Positions 42,512 to 54,202 are shown, numbered from the stretch's first letter. The stretch is DNA of 64,000 bases from Kalaharituber pfeilii (GCA_015179045.1 WHUZ01000003.1:2170001-2234000), one strand, 5' to 3'. The notes: generated by a model from the sequence alone, not told the origin. A program made the numbers and translations.

Positions 42512-43736
42512 CTACTCATATAGATATGAGTGGTACCATTTCACTGAGTCTGAACCTTCGGCGTCCTGTTGCGGCGAGCGCGCTACACTGTAGTCAGCCT
42601 CTTCTATTGACGTCAGTGGTCAGGGTCATAGACATACTTTTGGCCTTTTAGGACGAATATTGTACACTGTCTCAACTTCCGCAAACTTGACACAATACTC
42701 TGCTGGAACTGGACCTGGAACGAATGTGTATTCCACCAAAGGGGTATGCGGAATCCAAGTTAATTGATGTTCCTCAGCAACTGAGGAGGAATTGGGGTGA
42801 GACCCGTTGCAGTTTTTCATCTTCTGTAGTTCACGATTAGGATTAGTCAATGAAATGGTATTAGGAATGTGTTGATTTAAGAATTTGATTACGAAAGTTA
42901 CATATGTACTTACAGCTCTCTTTGCACCAATAGAATCCTGCTCGTCGCCAGCACTATCTATTTCTGAATTGCCTGCTCCCCCTTGGTTCCTGCGTCTTTT
43001 AATACCTTTGCCCTTTTTAGGTTTCTCCCTCACGCGGGTGGCACTTTGACCAGCTTCATTCACCTGTTTTATGCCATCTTCAATCTGAATATGGGTCTCT
43101 GACTTGTTAGGAGAGGACGAGGGTAGTACTAGGGCACTGCTGTTTTGTGCAGGCATAGGACTAGACTCAAAAGCAATGTCTGGCGCAAGGAGTTGTCGAT
43201 CGGTCCTGATGATTGCATCATATGCCTCCGCACTCTGACCCAGGTTCCAACTCTCAATGATGCGGAAGTTCAAGAAGCGATTTGGGTTTGGAATTTGTGC
43301 AATCGTAGGACTATGCGCATGCAGAGGAGTACTGGCATCGACCGCGGAGGGATTGATTTGCATGATTGGACCCGCATTAACGTCGATTGGAAGCTCGGTG
43401 TAATGCCCATTGAAGTTGTAAGTGTTCATGCTAGGCATTCCGTTGATTCTCAAAAGCTGACGGCCTGTGAAATAGCTTAGATCCTCCGATGCTCGTTCAC
43501 TGTATAAGGATTGAGAGGTGTAGAGGGTGTCTTCGAATTCTGACATATCGCTACCGGAGTGCCTGTTGTCTTGAGTTAACTGTTTCTTTTTATCACAACA
43601 TGTCGAATGGTACTCACCAGTTGAAAATGGACTGCCTCAACACTTCATCATCACTCAGGTGGGTGGTCAAATGGCTCATACCGTTGTTCAGGGGCTGGTA
43701 ACAGTTGTCGAAATGAAGTTCAGAATCCCGACCCAT
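42512..43736 (-). CDS. FVPAP family protein H (4 exons, basic nuclear-type)
   Basis: The family is unrecognised. Exons: 43736-43618, 43562-42914, 42823-42638, 42565-42512; 335 residues. The ATG gives MGRDSELHFDNC with an in-frame TAA just upstream. Intron 1 is 55 nt (GTGAGT to CAACAG). Intron 2 is 90 nt (GTAAGT, TGACTAAT, CTACAG), in frame and stop-free, so unspliced message would still read on for 30 residues. Intron 3 begins GTATGT and ends CAACAG. Residues 205-235 hold a Lys/Arg cluster (REKPKKGKGIKRRR) followed by an acidic stretch, suggesting nuclear entry. The third exon has WIPHTP and FVPGPVPAEYCVKF, aligning with FVPAPSLPEYxIRF of genes A-F. The last exon is 54 nt, the same length as in that group, though its residues differ. 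If intron 3 is kept, the protein ends at KVCL. Confidence 0.75.
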
Positions 43737-44059
43737 CAGTTACTCGATATATTTGCAATACCTTGAGTTTGCAAAAGCTTCGGAGGTTTGGAGTACAGTA
43801 TTGACGTTGGTGACAGACCGAAAGACTGTGAGGATGCAAAAAGACGGTACCCCACTGAATGGGGTCTCTCGCGGGGATGGAGGACTCGCGGGGAACTGAG
43901 GGGGTAGCCGGTACCGAAAGAGCGCGAGGTGGACAGAATAAAGGAGTAATCAATCTTTTTTTTTCTTCTTTTTTTGAACTAAAAAACTGTTGTCGTTATT
44001 ATTCTTGGTTGACAGGTGAAGGTGAAGAGAAGGAGCAAGAAGCTCCCTGAATGTTCCTC

Positions 44060-44560
44060 GAGATAAGGCGGGGAAGGATAGAAAGAATGCAAAGAGAGAA
44101 GGATGTCTCAAATATATCTGCGAACAGAGAAACAGCTCAATTCATATCGGAATAAAAGAAATTAAACAGAACAGCCACAATAGGATGTTCTTTAACTGCC
44201 AAAATGGGACTTCCCACGGCGACATTATATTGACAGCTGGATAATTGGGAATCTTTAACACAACAATGTGTTACAGTTCAACCTGTTTTGGAAAAAGCTG
44301 ACCCTGCATGCATGTTGACACAATTAGTGCCATGTTTGTGTGCACCAGTAATGTTAGAAATCAAATATAAATTTCAGAACCGTGACAACCTGGGGAGGAA
44401 GACCCCTTTTGTGCCTATTGCCCAAATATTGAATATGTGCTCTGGCATCATCATGATCATTGGCTTGCCCAATGGTTGCATTAGTCTGTTCATACAGGTG
44501 CAAGGATTGCAGAACAATCTAACGATGAGCTGTCGGTATGTCTCCCAATAGCCGTGACGG
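44060..44560. other. No supported gene
   Basis: A plus frame (44288-44551) is overlapped by open minus frames; nothing recognised. Confidence 0.35.
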
Positions 44561-44561
44561 T

Positions 44562-44625
44562 CTTTCCTTTTTTTTTTTGCCCCAGAAACGCGTAACCCCG
44601 CTTGCAGCTGTTCGCGGTAGAACGT
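44562..44625 (-). mobile_element. T1-tail retroinsertion (worn)
   Basis: T-run, then CGCGTAACCCCGCTTGCAGC and TGTTCGCGGTAG: T1 tail, minus orientation. No clear target duplication. Confidence 0.6.
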
Positions 44626-44729
44626 CCGCAAAAAGCAAATTGCGGCAAGGGACCATAATGATCTCGGCATGACTCCTTTTGTACTTCCTCGTCTCCCTTA
44701 ACTTGGGTTCCTTCGCAAAATACTAACAA

Positions 44730-45245
44730 TAGTATGTATCAACCTAACCAGGCTTGATTGGAGTTCACATGGCTGAAACTAGACTAATGGCGACGTGCAT
44801 TGATTCTGTACTCGCTGGCTAGAAAAGTACTGGAATTTCAAGTAACTCAAGAATCCACCAAGTAATTGACTTTTCTGACCAGCGATTCACGAAGTACCAC
44901 AACTTCTTAGTTGGGTTTAGTTAGGTGATTATTCCAACATTGACGAGTCTCAGTTTTCGGATTCCTTGGCAGTGGAGTCTCGTAAACATTAACTAGTACA
45001 TACTATAGCTAGTAATAATCGAAAAACGACATACAGTAGATGTTGACAGGAAGCAGCTGTGTACACAGAGTAGATCGGTATCCACTGTACGTGCTTAACC
45101 TGACTCGGGTATATTGGTCCCTGCTAGCTGCTAGCCTGTATATTATGTGACATTAGCAGCGGCGGGCGCGAACCAAGCTATAGCAGAGCCTGACCGAAAA
45201 GACAAAAACAAAATCACTTGTCATATCATAGAATGTGATTGAGTG
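44730..45245. other. No supported gene
   Basis: No ORF of note and no repeat recognised. Confidence 0.45.
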
Positions 45246-45332
45246 TTCTAATTGGCCGCCCTGCCATAGCGGAAAGCGATAAGCGGGGTTACGTGATATT
45301 AAAAATCAAAAACAAAAAAAACCTCTGCTTGG
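45246..45332 (+). mobile_element. T1-tail retroinsertion (worn)
   Basis: CGCCCTGCCATAGCGGAAAG, AAGCGGGGTTACGTGATATT and an A-rich tail. No clear duplication. Confidence 0.6.
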
Positions 45333-46211
45333 CTAGACTACAGTCTAATCCTTTGAGCATGCATTGCATTGCATTAGTGCACCTGGCGATTTTTGTTTAC
45401 CAGACCTGGCCACTCCGCGGCTCGAACTTAGATCCGCAATGCATGGCAAGTTTGTATCTGCCAGTCCAAGGAATAACAAGGTCAGACTATAGCACCGTGG
45501 TCTTTTATGTGTTGGAAATCAAGTAAAATTTCTGATCGCCGATCATTAGCCTCCTTTGGCTAGTATTGGACCTAATCTAAGCGCACGCTCCCCTCTAACT
45601 TAAATAGGCGCTTTTTGCCTTGGCACTTGCTGCTTGGCAAGTTTTGCGCATATATGTAACATAGGTGGCGTTCATCAGCTCCACCAATCTTTTCTCAAAT
45701 AAAAAGTAGAAACCACAGATTTGTTCAGCACTCGAAAAGCAACAAATCTATGATATAATTACTAAAATCAGAGTGGAGCTGATTGAGTTGGAAAATTTCG
45801 GTGAAATTCTTAACTTCCGGCACCATAGAAGCCCAGTTCTTCCTATAACAGTTGGAGACTAGCCCATGGTCGGATGAGATATGTAGGCGAATGCCCCCGA
45901 ATGCCCCCGCTTGGTAAAAGCTCTGATATCAAATAAAAGTTGCTCAAAGAGAACTAGATTTAAGGCAGGGAGGTGTGTTGATAGCTACTATCTCAAAGCG
46001 AGGAGGGTGAAACATCCCCTGATGCAATGCCAGTGAGAAACATGACGCACAAGCGCTGGAGACTCCAGAGATCTGGTGTACATTTCTGGTTCATTATTAA
46101 CAATGCTATTTTATTTATTTCATTGTTAATTATTTTAAATCACCTAACACCGCCTTGCCGCTGCAGCTAATTCACCCTGACAGGTCCCTCGATTGACGTT
46201 GTTCTGGCCTG

Positions 46212-46335
46212 GCGAGATTTTTTTTTTTTAAAAAAAAAAAGTCATTACTCGCATGCCGCAGTAACCCCGCTTGCAGCGCCAAGCCATGGCAGGGTCCCTG
46301 GGCACTCAAAGCCCGGAGACAGGCTTAATATTAAA
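46212..46335 (-). mobile_element. Mosaic of T2 and T1 tails
   Basis: T-run/A-run, then GTCATTACTCGCATGCCGC (T2) joined directly to AGTAACCCCGCTTGCAGCGC and CAGGGTCCCTGGGC through CCCGGAGACAGGC (T1). The left copy of the duplication (31410-31430) has neither. It may be two insertions or one switched template. Confidence 0.65.
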
Positions 46336-46601
46336 TGCTGGCGTTTTCACATTCTGATTCGCCTCAACATTCAGCAGGTATCTATAAACACAAATAACGC
46401 AAACATATCCTATTCACATTTACTGTATGTCTTCATCATGCGTCAATTCAGCTTAGAAGAGAGATATCGTATATAAGAAGTGTAACTTCAGCCATTTTCT
46501 CTTGAATTTGAATTACAGTCTGAAGCTGAAGTAAGACCGATAAGCGTCATGATAACGGTCTCCACTGCTCCTAAGCTCTTGTTGTATTACGGCTCTTTGG
46601 C

Positions 46602-46766
46602 TTAGACGAGGCTCCCTGCCATAGGCTGATAGTCTGTACGCGGACCCCGCCATAGCCTAACAGGCGGCACGCGAGTAATGAAATAAAAAAAATAAAAAAA
46701 ATAAAAAAATCTGTACGCGGGGTTACGTGACTCCAAAAAAAAAGAAGAAAAAGAATTAAACGAGGC
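46602..46766 (+). mobile_element. T2 tail nested in a T1 tail; empty site in the paralogue
   Basis: Outer T1 insert 46613-46755 with duplication TTA(G/A)ACGAGGC (46602-46612, 46756-46766). Inside it, T2 insert 46644-46709 with duplication TCTGTACGCGG (46633-46643, 46710-46720). The paralogous site at about 31909-31930 reads TTAGACGAGGCACG without interruption. Confidence 0.92.
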
Positions 46767-47079
46767 ACGTCGCAAAGTGTAAAGTTGATATGCGTGCGCA
46801 GTGATGTGAACACAAACAAATACCTAATCCTCTAAAACGAAAAATGAAACTGAACTTTCCATGTCAAACTTATAAAGTGCACTGGGATCCGGGACACCTA
46901 ACCGACCACTCTATAAAGCCCACTTTAGAAAGCGTATATTGAAAACCAGTACAACAAATTTTTCTCTACCCGTTTCCGGGACACATAATCAGATACGTGC
47001 TTGCTATTCAGCATATTTACGTGTTCGTTATTGCAAGGTCTGACTGTAAGTTTTATTCCAGAACACACAATCGAATTTT

Positions 47080-48190
47080 CGCCCCCCCCCCCTGTCCGCT
47101 TCCGTTGCCAACACATCAACTTTGGCCTCTTAAGACCCACAACAGGGATCCAGCAAATAGATTCATGAAATGGGCAAGCCCGGCATCCAAAGACACGAAT
47201 ATAGGCGCCGAAGTACCCGTCTCAAGGCCGCAGTATTCAAGTCCATCGGTACTTAGAATTGGTGAGTTATCTCCGATACCCATGAGGGATTGGAAGCTGT
47301 CATTGGTCACATAAACAATTGAGGTTAGACCGGACGACAAAACCAAACTTTGAACGGACAGATTAGGTTAATAACGCAAATTCAGTGCCCAGCTTCCCGC
47401 ACCAATAGACCGGCGCAGCATGTGGAAGGACTTTACTGCCAAGTAACCCTTGTACAAAAAGATGTAGGCGGCTTTATTTTCTAAGGAGCAGCCCAAGAGG
47501 CACTACCCCGCGTTCCCCGCATTCATCTCCCCAAATATCCCACAACGCCCCTAAGCAAACTTCAGCACTCTCCAGACTACCAGAAAAGCAGGGAAGAAAA
47601 CTCCATGAAGCACCAACCCTCCGCGAAAGCGAAGTATGAAGGGGTCGGGTAAGAAATTCCTAATGACAAAGGAAGTAAAAGGAACAGTGTGAACGACACC
47701 GGTTGGGAACACCTGCCACAACAATTTCCGCAGGCAAGACAAAAATTTGTTGTGCATGGGAATGGCAACACGAAGGAAGTTGGGGAAGGTCAGGGAGTGG
47801 ATGGAAAGCGCAAAATCCCTGGATGGGGAAAATCATGGTAGCTAGATGGTCAGCAAGGAGAGGGAGAAGGAGACTCTTAGTGTTCGAGTGTAGTACACCT
47901 TGGGGGGGGGGTTATCAGACAGTCAAAAACTGGTGGTGAGGCTATCAGGGAGATGGCTCGACTCATCTCTACATGACTTGGGTAGAGGGAAGAAGGTTGG
48001 GGGGAAGAAAAAGAAGGAGGGGTAATTGTGCCGGAGATGATGGATATGGCTCTATGACGATCATGCTGATTCTAAAGGGAAGGCACGGCGATAGTATTTT
48101 TGTTTTTTCTTTCGTTCTGTAGGTACTTCGAGTGGGGGGCCGACCATAGGCGGAGGGCTTCGGTCCAGGGGCTCCGCCTAGTGTCGCCAA
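47080..48190 (+). pseudogene. Degenerate gag-only T1 element
   Basis: Residues DPANRFMKWASPASKDTNIG near 47140 match the gag N-terminus (DPTNRFMALGSPAPK). Sequence near 47755-47870 matches VHGIA, KLGKVRDWM, PWMGKI and WL-KERR of its C-terminal domain, now in several frames. A worn T1 tail (GGGCTTCGGTCCAGGGGCTC) is near 48155-48190. Not functional. Confidence 0.6.
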
Positions 48191-48377
48191 CCTTGTACCT
48201 GCTTCGGACAGCTGCTCCTACCTCCTTACGACCACTTTACGACCACTCCGTCCGACCTTCTCACGCCCATTCCAACAGCCTCTTAAACAGCCTCAAAATT
48301 AAAATGAAAGCGCAAATTGAGAACAGCAGTAGCGACAGCGTTTCACAGTTTCCCCAACTACCTCTCAACCGCACCCC

Positions 48378-48721
48378 TCCTCTAGCAGCATCGCAGGTTG
48401 CGAAGGTGTGGAGGAAACTGCGAAATTTGCCGTCGGGGAAGTTTGCTTGCCGGGGAAGTTTGCTTGCCAGGGAAGTTTGCTTGCCGGGGAAGTTTGCTTG
48501 CCGGGGAAGTTTGCTTGCCGGGATGCGAAAGTGTGGAGAAGAGGGGAGGGGGGAGAAGGGGAGATATATAGTGGAGCCTCCCTGAGGCAGGACCTTCCGG
48601 AGGTTTCTGGAATCAGGTTTTTAGAAGTAGATAGAAATTTCTTTGTGTGTTAAGCCTGTCTCCAGGCTTCGAGGGCTTGCCCAGGGACCCTGCCATGGCT
48701 TGCCGCTGCAAGCGGGGTTAT

Positions 48722-48761
<40 letters not shown>

Positions 48762-48778
48762 AAAATCCTCTAGCAGCA
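48378..48778 (+). mobile_element. 5'-truncated T1-tailed element with 17-bp repeats
   Basis: The insert 48391-48765 (375 bp) with the 13-bp duplication TCCTCTAGCAGCA at 48378-48390 and 48766-48778. It ends in GCCTGTCTCCAGGC, AGGGACCCTGCCATGGC and about 40 A. Its 5' part contains a tandem array (48433-48520). Confidence 0.88.
48433..48520. repeat. 17-bp tandem repeat, 5 copies
   Basis: GGGGAAGTTTGCTTGCC is repeated five times with one substitution, inside the retroinsertion 48391-48765, near the 5' end of the copied part. Confidence 0.85.
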
Positions 48779-48779
48779 G

Positions 48780-49380
48780 TAGCAGTTTGTCGGATCCATC
48801 CCACCACCCCTTCAGCGCCTGATTCAAATGCTTCATCCCCTTGCCGAATCTCCACCGCGTACCCTTTCAATACCTTTTCGCAGAGCTGTCTTTTCCGGGC
48901 AATAGAAATTACCCCTTGGACTAATCTCATGTTCTCTTTTTTCATCTCATTTGGTAATTTTTTTTTTTATCAATTCCTCTATACCTATTACTTATAATCA
49001 CTTGGTGGGTGCAGGGGAGTATAAATCTGTGGGGCAAGTTAACGCCTGTCGTTATCCATGGTAAGGATGAGTGGGAAATGGAAGAGGTCTTGGACTCAAG
49101 ACAGTCATGTCGAAGTAGACTACAAAATCTAGTTGGGTGGAAGGAGTACTGGCTCGTTTAGAAAGTATTGGAACGGCTAACTAATTATGCGCCAGTCAGC
49201 CGTTCCAATACTTTTTGAATGAGCGAGCCATCCTTGCGGCCAGCTGCCGATTGTGCTGGCACACACAAACAGCTAGTCCAGAAACCTCACCAGCGATATC
49301 CAGAAAAGCTGAGAGGTCACGAACGCCGAGAAGATGCGGAAAGTGTGAAAAACGATTGTGGGAGCTCGGGGACCTAGAAG
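48780..49380. other. No supported gene
   Basis: Short ORFs only. CCGTTCCAATACTTT and its inverse (AAAGTATTGGAACGGCTAAC, about 49163) face each other over 50 bp. Confidence 0.4.
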
Positions 49381-49559
49381 ATGGGCTATCATTGCTCTCG
49401 ACACTGATGTTTCCGCAAGCCAACTACATCCCAGCTTACCCCGATTTACCAAGACTGCCCCAATGTCGAATAACCCACTGGCGCCATCATGTTTCTTATC
49501 TGCTGCGTTGTGCGAAAATTTGTGAGTGCAAAAAGGTCAAGGTGAATTTTCTGCTTTTA

Positions 49560-49625
49560 TAAAAAGAAGGCAACCACGTAACCCCGCTTGTATGGAGTAG
49601 CTGTTCGCCCATAGCAGGGCAGCTT
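49560..49625 (-). mobile_element. Worn T1 tail at a duplicated site
   Basis: CCACGTAACCCCGCTTGTAT and GCTGTTCGCCCATAGCAGGG. The left paralogue (32410-32460) keeps the T-run and CCACGTGACCCC but lacks the rest, so this insertion predates the duplication and lost its end there. Confidence 0.55.
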
Positions 49626-50719
49626 GAAAAACTATAGGTTGTGCAGGTAGACAATTGCCAGTGTGGTTGGAGGTGTGGTGGTCATACGCTTACCTATTTT
49701 GGTCAATACGTGCTTGCCTAATTTCACCTTGTTAGAAACCAGGTTGCCTTTACGGTCGGAGGGTTTGTGCAACCAGACTAGGTTGCCTTGATAATGAGCA
49801 GATCGACGTTTTGCTTTATCCGAAGGCAGGGGGACGGGTTGCAAAGACAAGCGGTAGTGTTTGGGGTGAGGGTGGTGGGGAAATGGCCCTTTCCAACCCG
49901 TTGGGAACGAAACCCTGGTCCGTTTGCACCTCAAAAAAAAAAAATTCAAAGTCAACCCACGCCGATCATGGGTTGCAACGTTGTTGTTGCACCTAGTTTC
50001 AAAATTACAAACACTCTGGCTATGCTTGAGGGTGAGACTACATAGATCCATACTTAATCGCAGCATAAAATCAGCTATGTGACTTGATCATGCTCATTCC
50101 AATTTGGGTAACTACCCCTGCACTGCTACCCTGGCTAAGTTGCGATTTCGCCCAGCCAAGAATGGAAATATCGACCAAAATGGTGAAAGCAAATAAGTAA
50201 AGCAACGGAGGCACATACCAGCATGTGGCAATGACTCACGTAGCTTTTACAGGGTGCTCCTCAAATACCCGCCGCTTGCTTTTTCGGAATGACGGATTAC
50301 TGTATGTACTGAAGTTCTAATAAGCATGATCATGTTTTCCTTTACTTCTACGTGGTCTATTAAGTTAATAAGAGACAATTATATCTTCGCTGGAGGCGTT
50401 ACCTTTTCTCCGTCTGATGCCATGATCGGTTCCGGGTTCAATTGGTTCGACAAAAATTGGTTGTCTCTCTTTCACGGCCTGCGATTAGGTAACTAGCTAA
50501 TCATGTGACCTGCCAAGAACTGTAAACATACATAATAAACCTAAGATTTTCGCTCAAGAGAATTCATCGCTTACTAACCAAACATAGTGTGTCACATGGC
50601 TCAGGACTAAAACCTGCCTGTGGATCGAAGTGATACACCACACTTCAGACCTGCTACTAAAATTTCTTGCCCTCCATCGGAGCTGGATAATTTTCCGGCA
50701 CAATGCCGAGACATGCGAG

Positions 50720-50805
50720 ACTGTATCAGTGGTTTTTTTTTTTTTTTTTATATCACGTAACCCCGCATGCAGCTGTTCGCCAAGGCAGGGCCACTGTATC
50801 AGTGG
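50720..50805 (-). mobile_element. T1-tail retroinsertion at the paralogue of 36300
   Basis: The insert 50733-50792 (60 bp), duplication ACTGTATCAGTGG at 50720-50732 and 50793-50805. The left copy of the segmental duplication has a T2 insertion within a few bases of the corresponding point. Confidence 0.92.
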
Positions 50806-51799
50806 TAATGGAGGTGTGTAGCTCAAAAATTCTCCGACTGCGAAGACTTCACCCTTACGGAGAAAAGAAAATTCTGGAATGAAACCTAGATCAAAACAAA
50901 AAATTACTCAACAATCTACACTCTCTGCGAAAAAAACCGACATTGGGAAATTCAATTTCTGGGCAGCATACTCCGTACAGTACCATAACGACGCCAAACT
51001 GGGTCTGGCATACTGTATATTGCGGGAAAAAAAAACAGGCTAGCCATGCAGTGATTGTGCTCTATCATAGGACCGGCAACGTAAACTACCGGATAAGATT
51101 ACCGGTAAGCGTAAATTAAGTTTAGTCTCATGCCAAGGCCGACTTCCAACTTTTCATAAAACTCTTCTGCCGCGCGACCACCTTCATCCCTCTTTCCCAA
51201 GACCCCCATCGACTTTCGTTCAACAGACTGAAGAAACCCGTCCGCACCTATATGCCATGTATCGACCACATCCCGATACTCACACGTTAGCATTCCAATC
51301 CACTACCTTCCTTAACAACTGGGAAACATTACCAGCTAATTCGCGGAATAGTCCAGTACATGCAAGGTCGTCACACATTTCGCGACTACTGGTTGCGAGG
51401 TGCAAGAAAGATTGCTTTAATTATCTAACTACAATAGAAACGCGCCATCTCAAGTTAATTCCATTACCAAAGAAAGCGAAAGCTCCCACAGACATTAATG
51501 ATAGCCTCAGCAATCGATGGTATCAACTCCAGCTTGCTGTCCCCGCAACCTTCCTTATCAGCTTCGAGCTGTTTCCCACCCATTATTTCCAACTATTTTC
51601 AGTCATGCCCGTTTTAATCGGGGGCCTCCTTCTTTGATCCTTCTTACTCTCTTGATGCCAGATTCATCCCTTTGAAAATCAACCTTTGCAGCCTTATTAG
51701 TTTTTTTCATACTTCTTTCAGCCATCTTTGGCCTATAGGCTCATTGCGGGACTCAACCATATCGGCTTTTCGCGAGTGCTTTGACAGGCTCACGGGACT

Positions 51800-52991
51800 T
51801 TTGTGCCCTTCTACAACGAGGAGCTCGCTACACTTCAGTCAGATTTTGATTTTCCAACTTAACACGAACAGTCATTGTCTTAGACATACGTACTCTTTGC
51901 CTTTTACGGCGTATATGGGCGGCTGTGCAGATCGTCTCAGGTGCCAGAAACTTGACAATATATTCAGCTAGAGCTGGAGCTGGTACGAATGTATGTACCA
52001 CCGAAGGGTATAAGGGATCCAGATTACTTCAGGAGCTGGTGTGGAATCGGCCTGAGACTCCTCACAATTTTTTGTCTTCTGCGGTTGCCGAATTAGCAAT
52101 GGTCAGTGCATGGGCAGTATAAACAGATGTTATCGATGGACGTGGCTTAGCCAGGAAGTATGGATACTAGTCTTTTTTACTAACCTGCTCATCATCAGCA
52201 TTAATAATTTGGGAATGGCTGCCCTCCATTTGCTTCCTGCGTGCTTTGCCCTTTTCAAATTTCTCCCCTGTGCTGGCGACGTTTCTGCCAGCTTCATCCA
52301 CATGTTCAATGCCACATTCAACGGGAATATGAGTCTCGGCCTGGTTCTCAGGTGTCGGGTCAGCTTTGGAGAACAGCAGCTTTCTGCAGGCACAGGACAA
52401 GCGTCACAGACAACATCTGTGGCAACCTGTTGTAGATCGGACATCGCGCTTGCATTGTAAGCATTGGCGTTCAGGGCTAGATTCCAAATCTGACTAGTCC
52501 ATGGGTTCGATGGAGTATTCTGGTATTGGATTTGTTCTATGAAGGGATTCCGTAGATCCAGAGGAGTACTGGCTTCATCAACCACAGCAATATCGCCAGC
52601 GGAGAGATGGCTTTGGACAAAAGGACCCACATCATATATATATCTAGTATGTCCATTCAGGCAACAAGTGTTTATGTCAGTCATGCAGCTGGTGTCCAGA
52701 CATTGATAGCCGAAGAAATAGCTTTGGTCGTCGGATGTTGGGTCAATATGTGAGGACGGTGAGATGGAGAGGGGGTCTTGCAACCCCGATATATTGGTGC
52801 CGGGCTCCTGGCTATAATCCTTTTTTAGAAAAGCTTTTATTGTTATCAACAGCCATGCTGAATGACACTCACCAGTTGAAATTAAATAATTCCTCATCTG
52901 CCTGGTAGGTGCTCCAGTCATTCATGTCGTCGAGATGATACTGATAAGTGTTTTCTTCCGGAGCCTCAAAAGATTCAGAGCCCCGATCCAT
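51800..52991 (-). pseudogene. FVPAP family locus I (H-type, frameshifted)
   Basis: Exon 1 52991-52873 (MDRGSESFEAPEE ... FNFN) and exon 2 52811-52185 parallel gene H, with intron 1 at the same codon phase (GTGAGT to TTATAG). Exon 2 changes frame near 52375. The downstream part has ETHIPVECGIEHVDEAG and GEKFEKGKARRK, matching H. Intron 2 begins GTTAGT and ends CCGCAG at 52079. Exon 3 starts at 52078 (KTKNCEESQ) and has lost a base near 52005, in WIPYTP; in the shifted frame FVPAPALAEYIVKF follows. A GTACGT donor at 51893 matches intron 3 of H. The 5' flank also resembles that of H. Not functional as read. Confidence 0.72.
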
Positions 52992-52999
52992 AGATTACT

Positions 53000-53860
53000 G
53001 TCTATATCCTCAATAGGTACCAGGGATTTGGATAAGCTGGCTGGAGTATACTATTGGCTTCCAAGACGGTGTGCAGACTTGTAAGGAGGCAAATGAGATG
53101 GTGGCCCGCTGGATGGAAGGGAGCCTGGGTACCGGTGATGGAGGGCCCCGCCGTGGAGGGGATTGAGGCGTTTGGCCCGTAATGTACTGAAAGAGGGTGG
53201 GGTGGATAGGGTAAATGAGGTTGTGGTCGTGGTTGATGCCTTGTGCGAAAAGGGGAAGGATGGGGAGGAAGCTGAAGCTTTGCGGTAAAGGATGAGAAAG
53301 TAGATACTGGGTCCAGAAATTTGTGGAGCACCTGCGGAAAGGGAGCGGAGATGGATGTTGTGGTTTTATTATGTGAGCACTGAACCAGAAAAGAAAGAGG
53401 AGGAGTATGTCGGCGTTATCCTTGGCTAGTGGGCGGAGGTGGGCAACACTTCGAACTGAGTAGGAATCACTCCGAATGTCGCTGTTGTGTGTCCGACCTC
53501 AATTGCGAGAAAGAGCTGTTCGACCGAAGACTGGGTTGCTGGGGCAGGGGAGGCAGCCAGAGAGTGGGCGGGGTCCAGTTGAATATATAACAAGTCCATT
53601 TCTTGCAAGGCAGTTTGCAGCAACCCCACTGGCGAGCGCGCCAGCAGGCTGCCAAAACGGGCTCAATGTAGCCCGCGATGAATGATGGGTGGGGTGCATC
53701 GCATCGCGGGCGGGTCCTGAATAATAGCAGCGCTGGGCCCATCAGGTCTTGGCGTGCGTTGTAAATCTCCGGCAGGTTTGTTAACGGAGAAAAAAAGCAA
53801 AGCACAGCAACAGACGCAAGGACCGTAACATTGGGACAAATTTAGAGCTACAGTGGTTTG
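53000..53860. other. 5' flank of locus I, then no supported gene
   Basis: 53010-53230 aligns loosely with the region upstream of H (C/T-rich on the minus strand). 53230-53860 has overlapping ORFs only. Confidence 0.4.
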
Positions 53861-54114
53861 TGCTCTAACTTAAATAGGCACTTATTGCTTCGGCTAGTAG
53901 ATACCTCTGCAACGGGGCAGGCTAGTCTACAGTCCCCTGTCGATACCCTGCATCGGGGCAGGCCAGACTGGCCTGTCCGCAGCGGTTCCAAGCCTCTATG
54001 TTATTTACATACAAGGGGCAAAACTGCCAAGCGGTAAATGCCAAGGCAAAAAGTATCCGGACAGGGGATAAACGCATATTATGCGCTACGCAGCAGTTGG
54101 GCATAAACTAGCAT

Positions 54115-54202
54115 ATTTTCGTATGCTTTTTTTTTTTTTTTTTTTTTGGTCACGTAACCCCGCGTGCAGCTGTTCGCCATGGCAGGGCATTTTCGTATGC
54201 TT
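54115..54202 (-). mobile_element. T1-tail retroinsertion
   Basis: The insert 54129-54188 (60 bp), duplication ATTTTCGTATGCTT at 54115-54128 and 54189-54202. It is placed in the left inverted arm of the foldback element; the right arm is the empty counterpart. Confidence 0.92.

Larger units (their letters stand above)
46009..51340. repeat. Segmental duplication, right copy (partner 31211-37325)
   Basis: Same block order as the left copy. This copy has unique insertions: a T1/T2 mosaic (46212-46330), nested T1+T2 tails (46613-46755), a worn gag element (47080-48190), a 5'-truncated LINE (48391-48765) and a T1 tail (50733-50792). It lacks the gag-only element found at 32888-34230. Confidence 0.8.
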
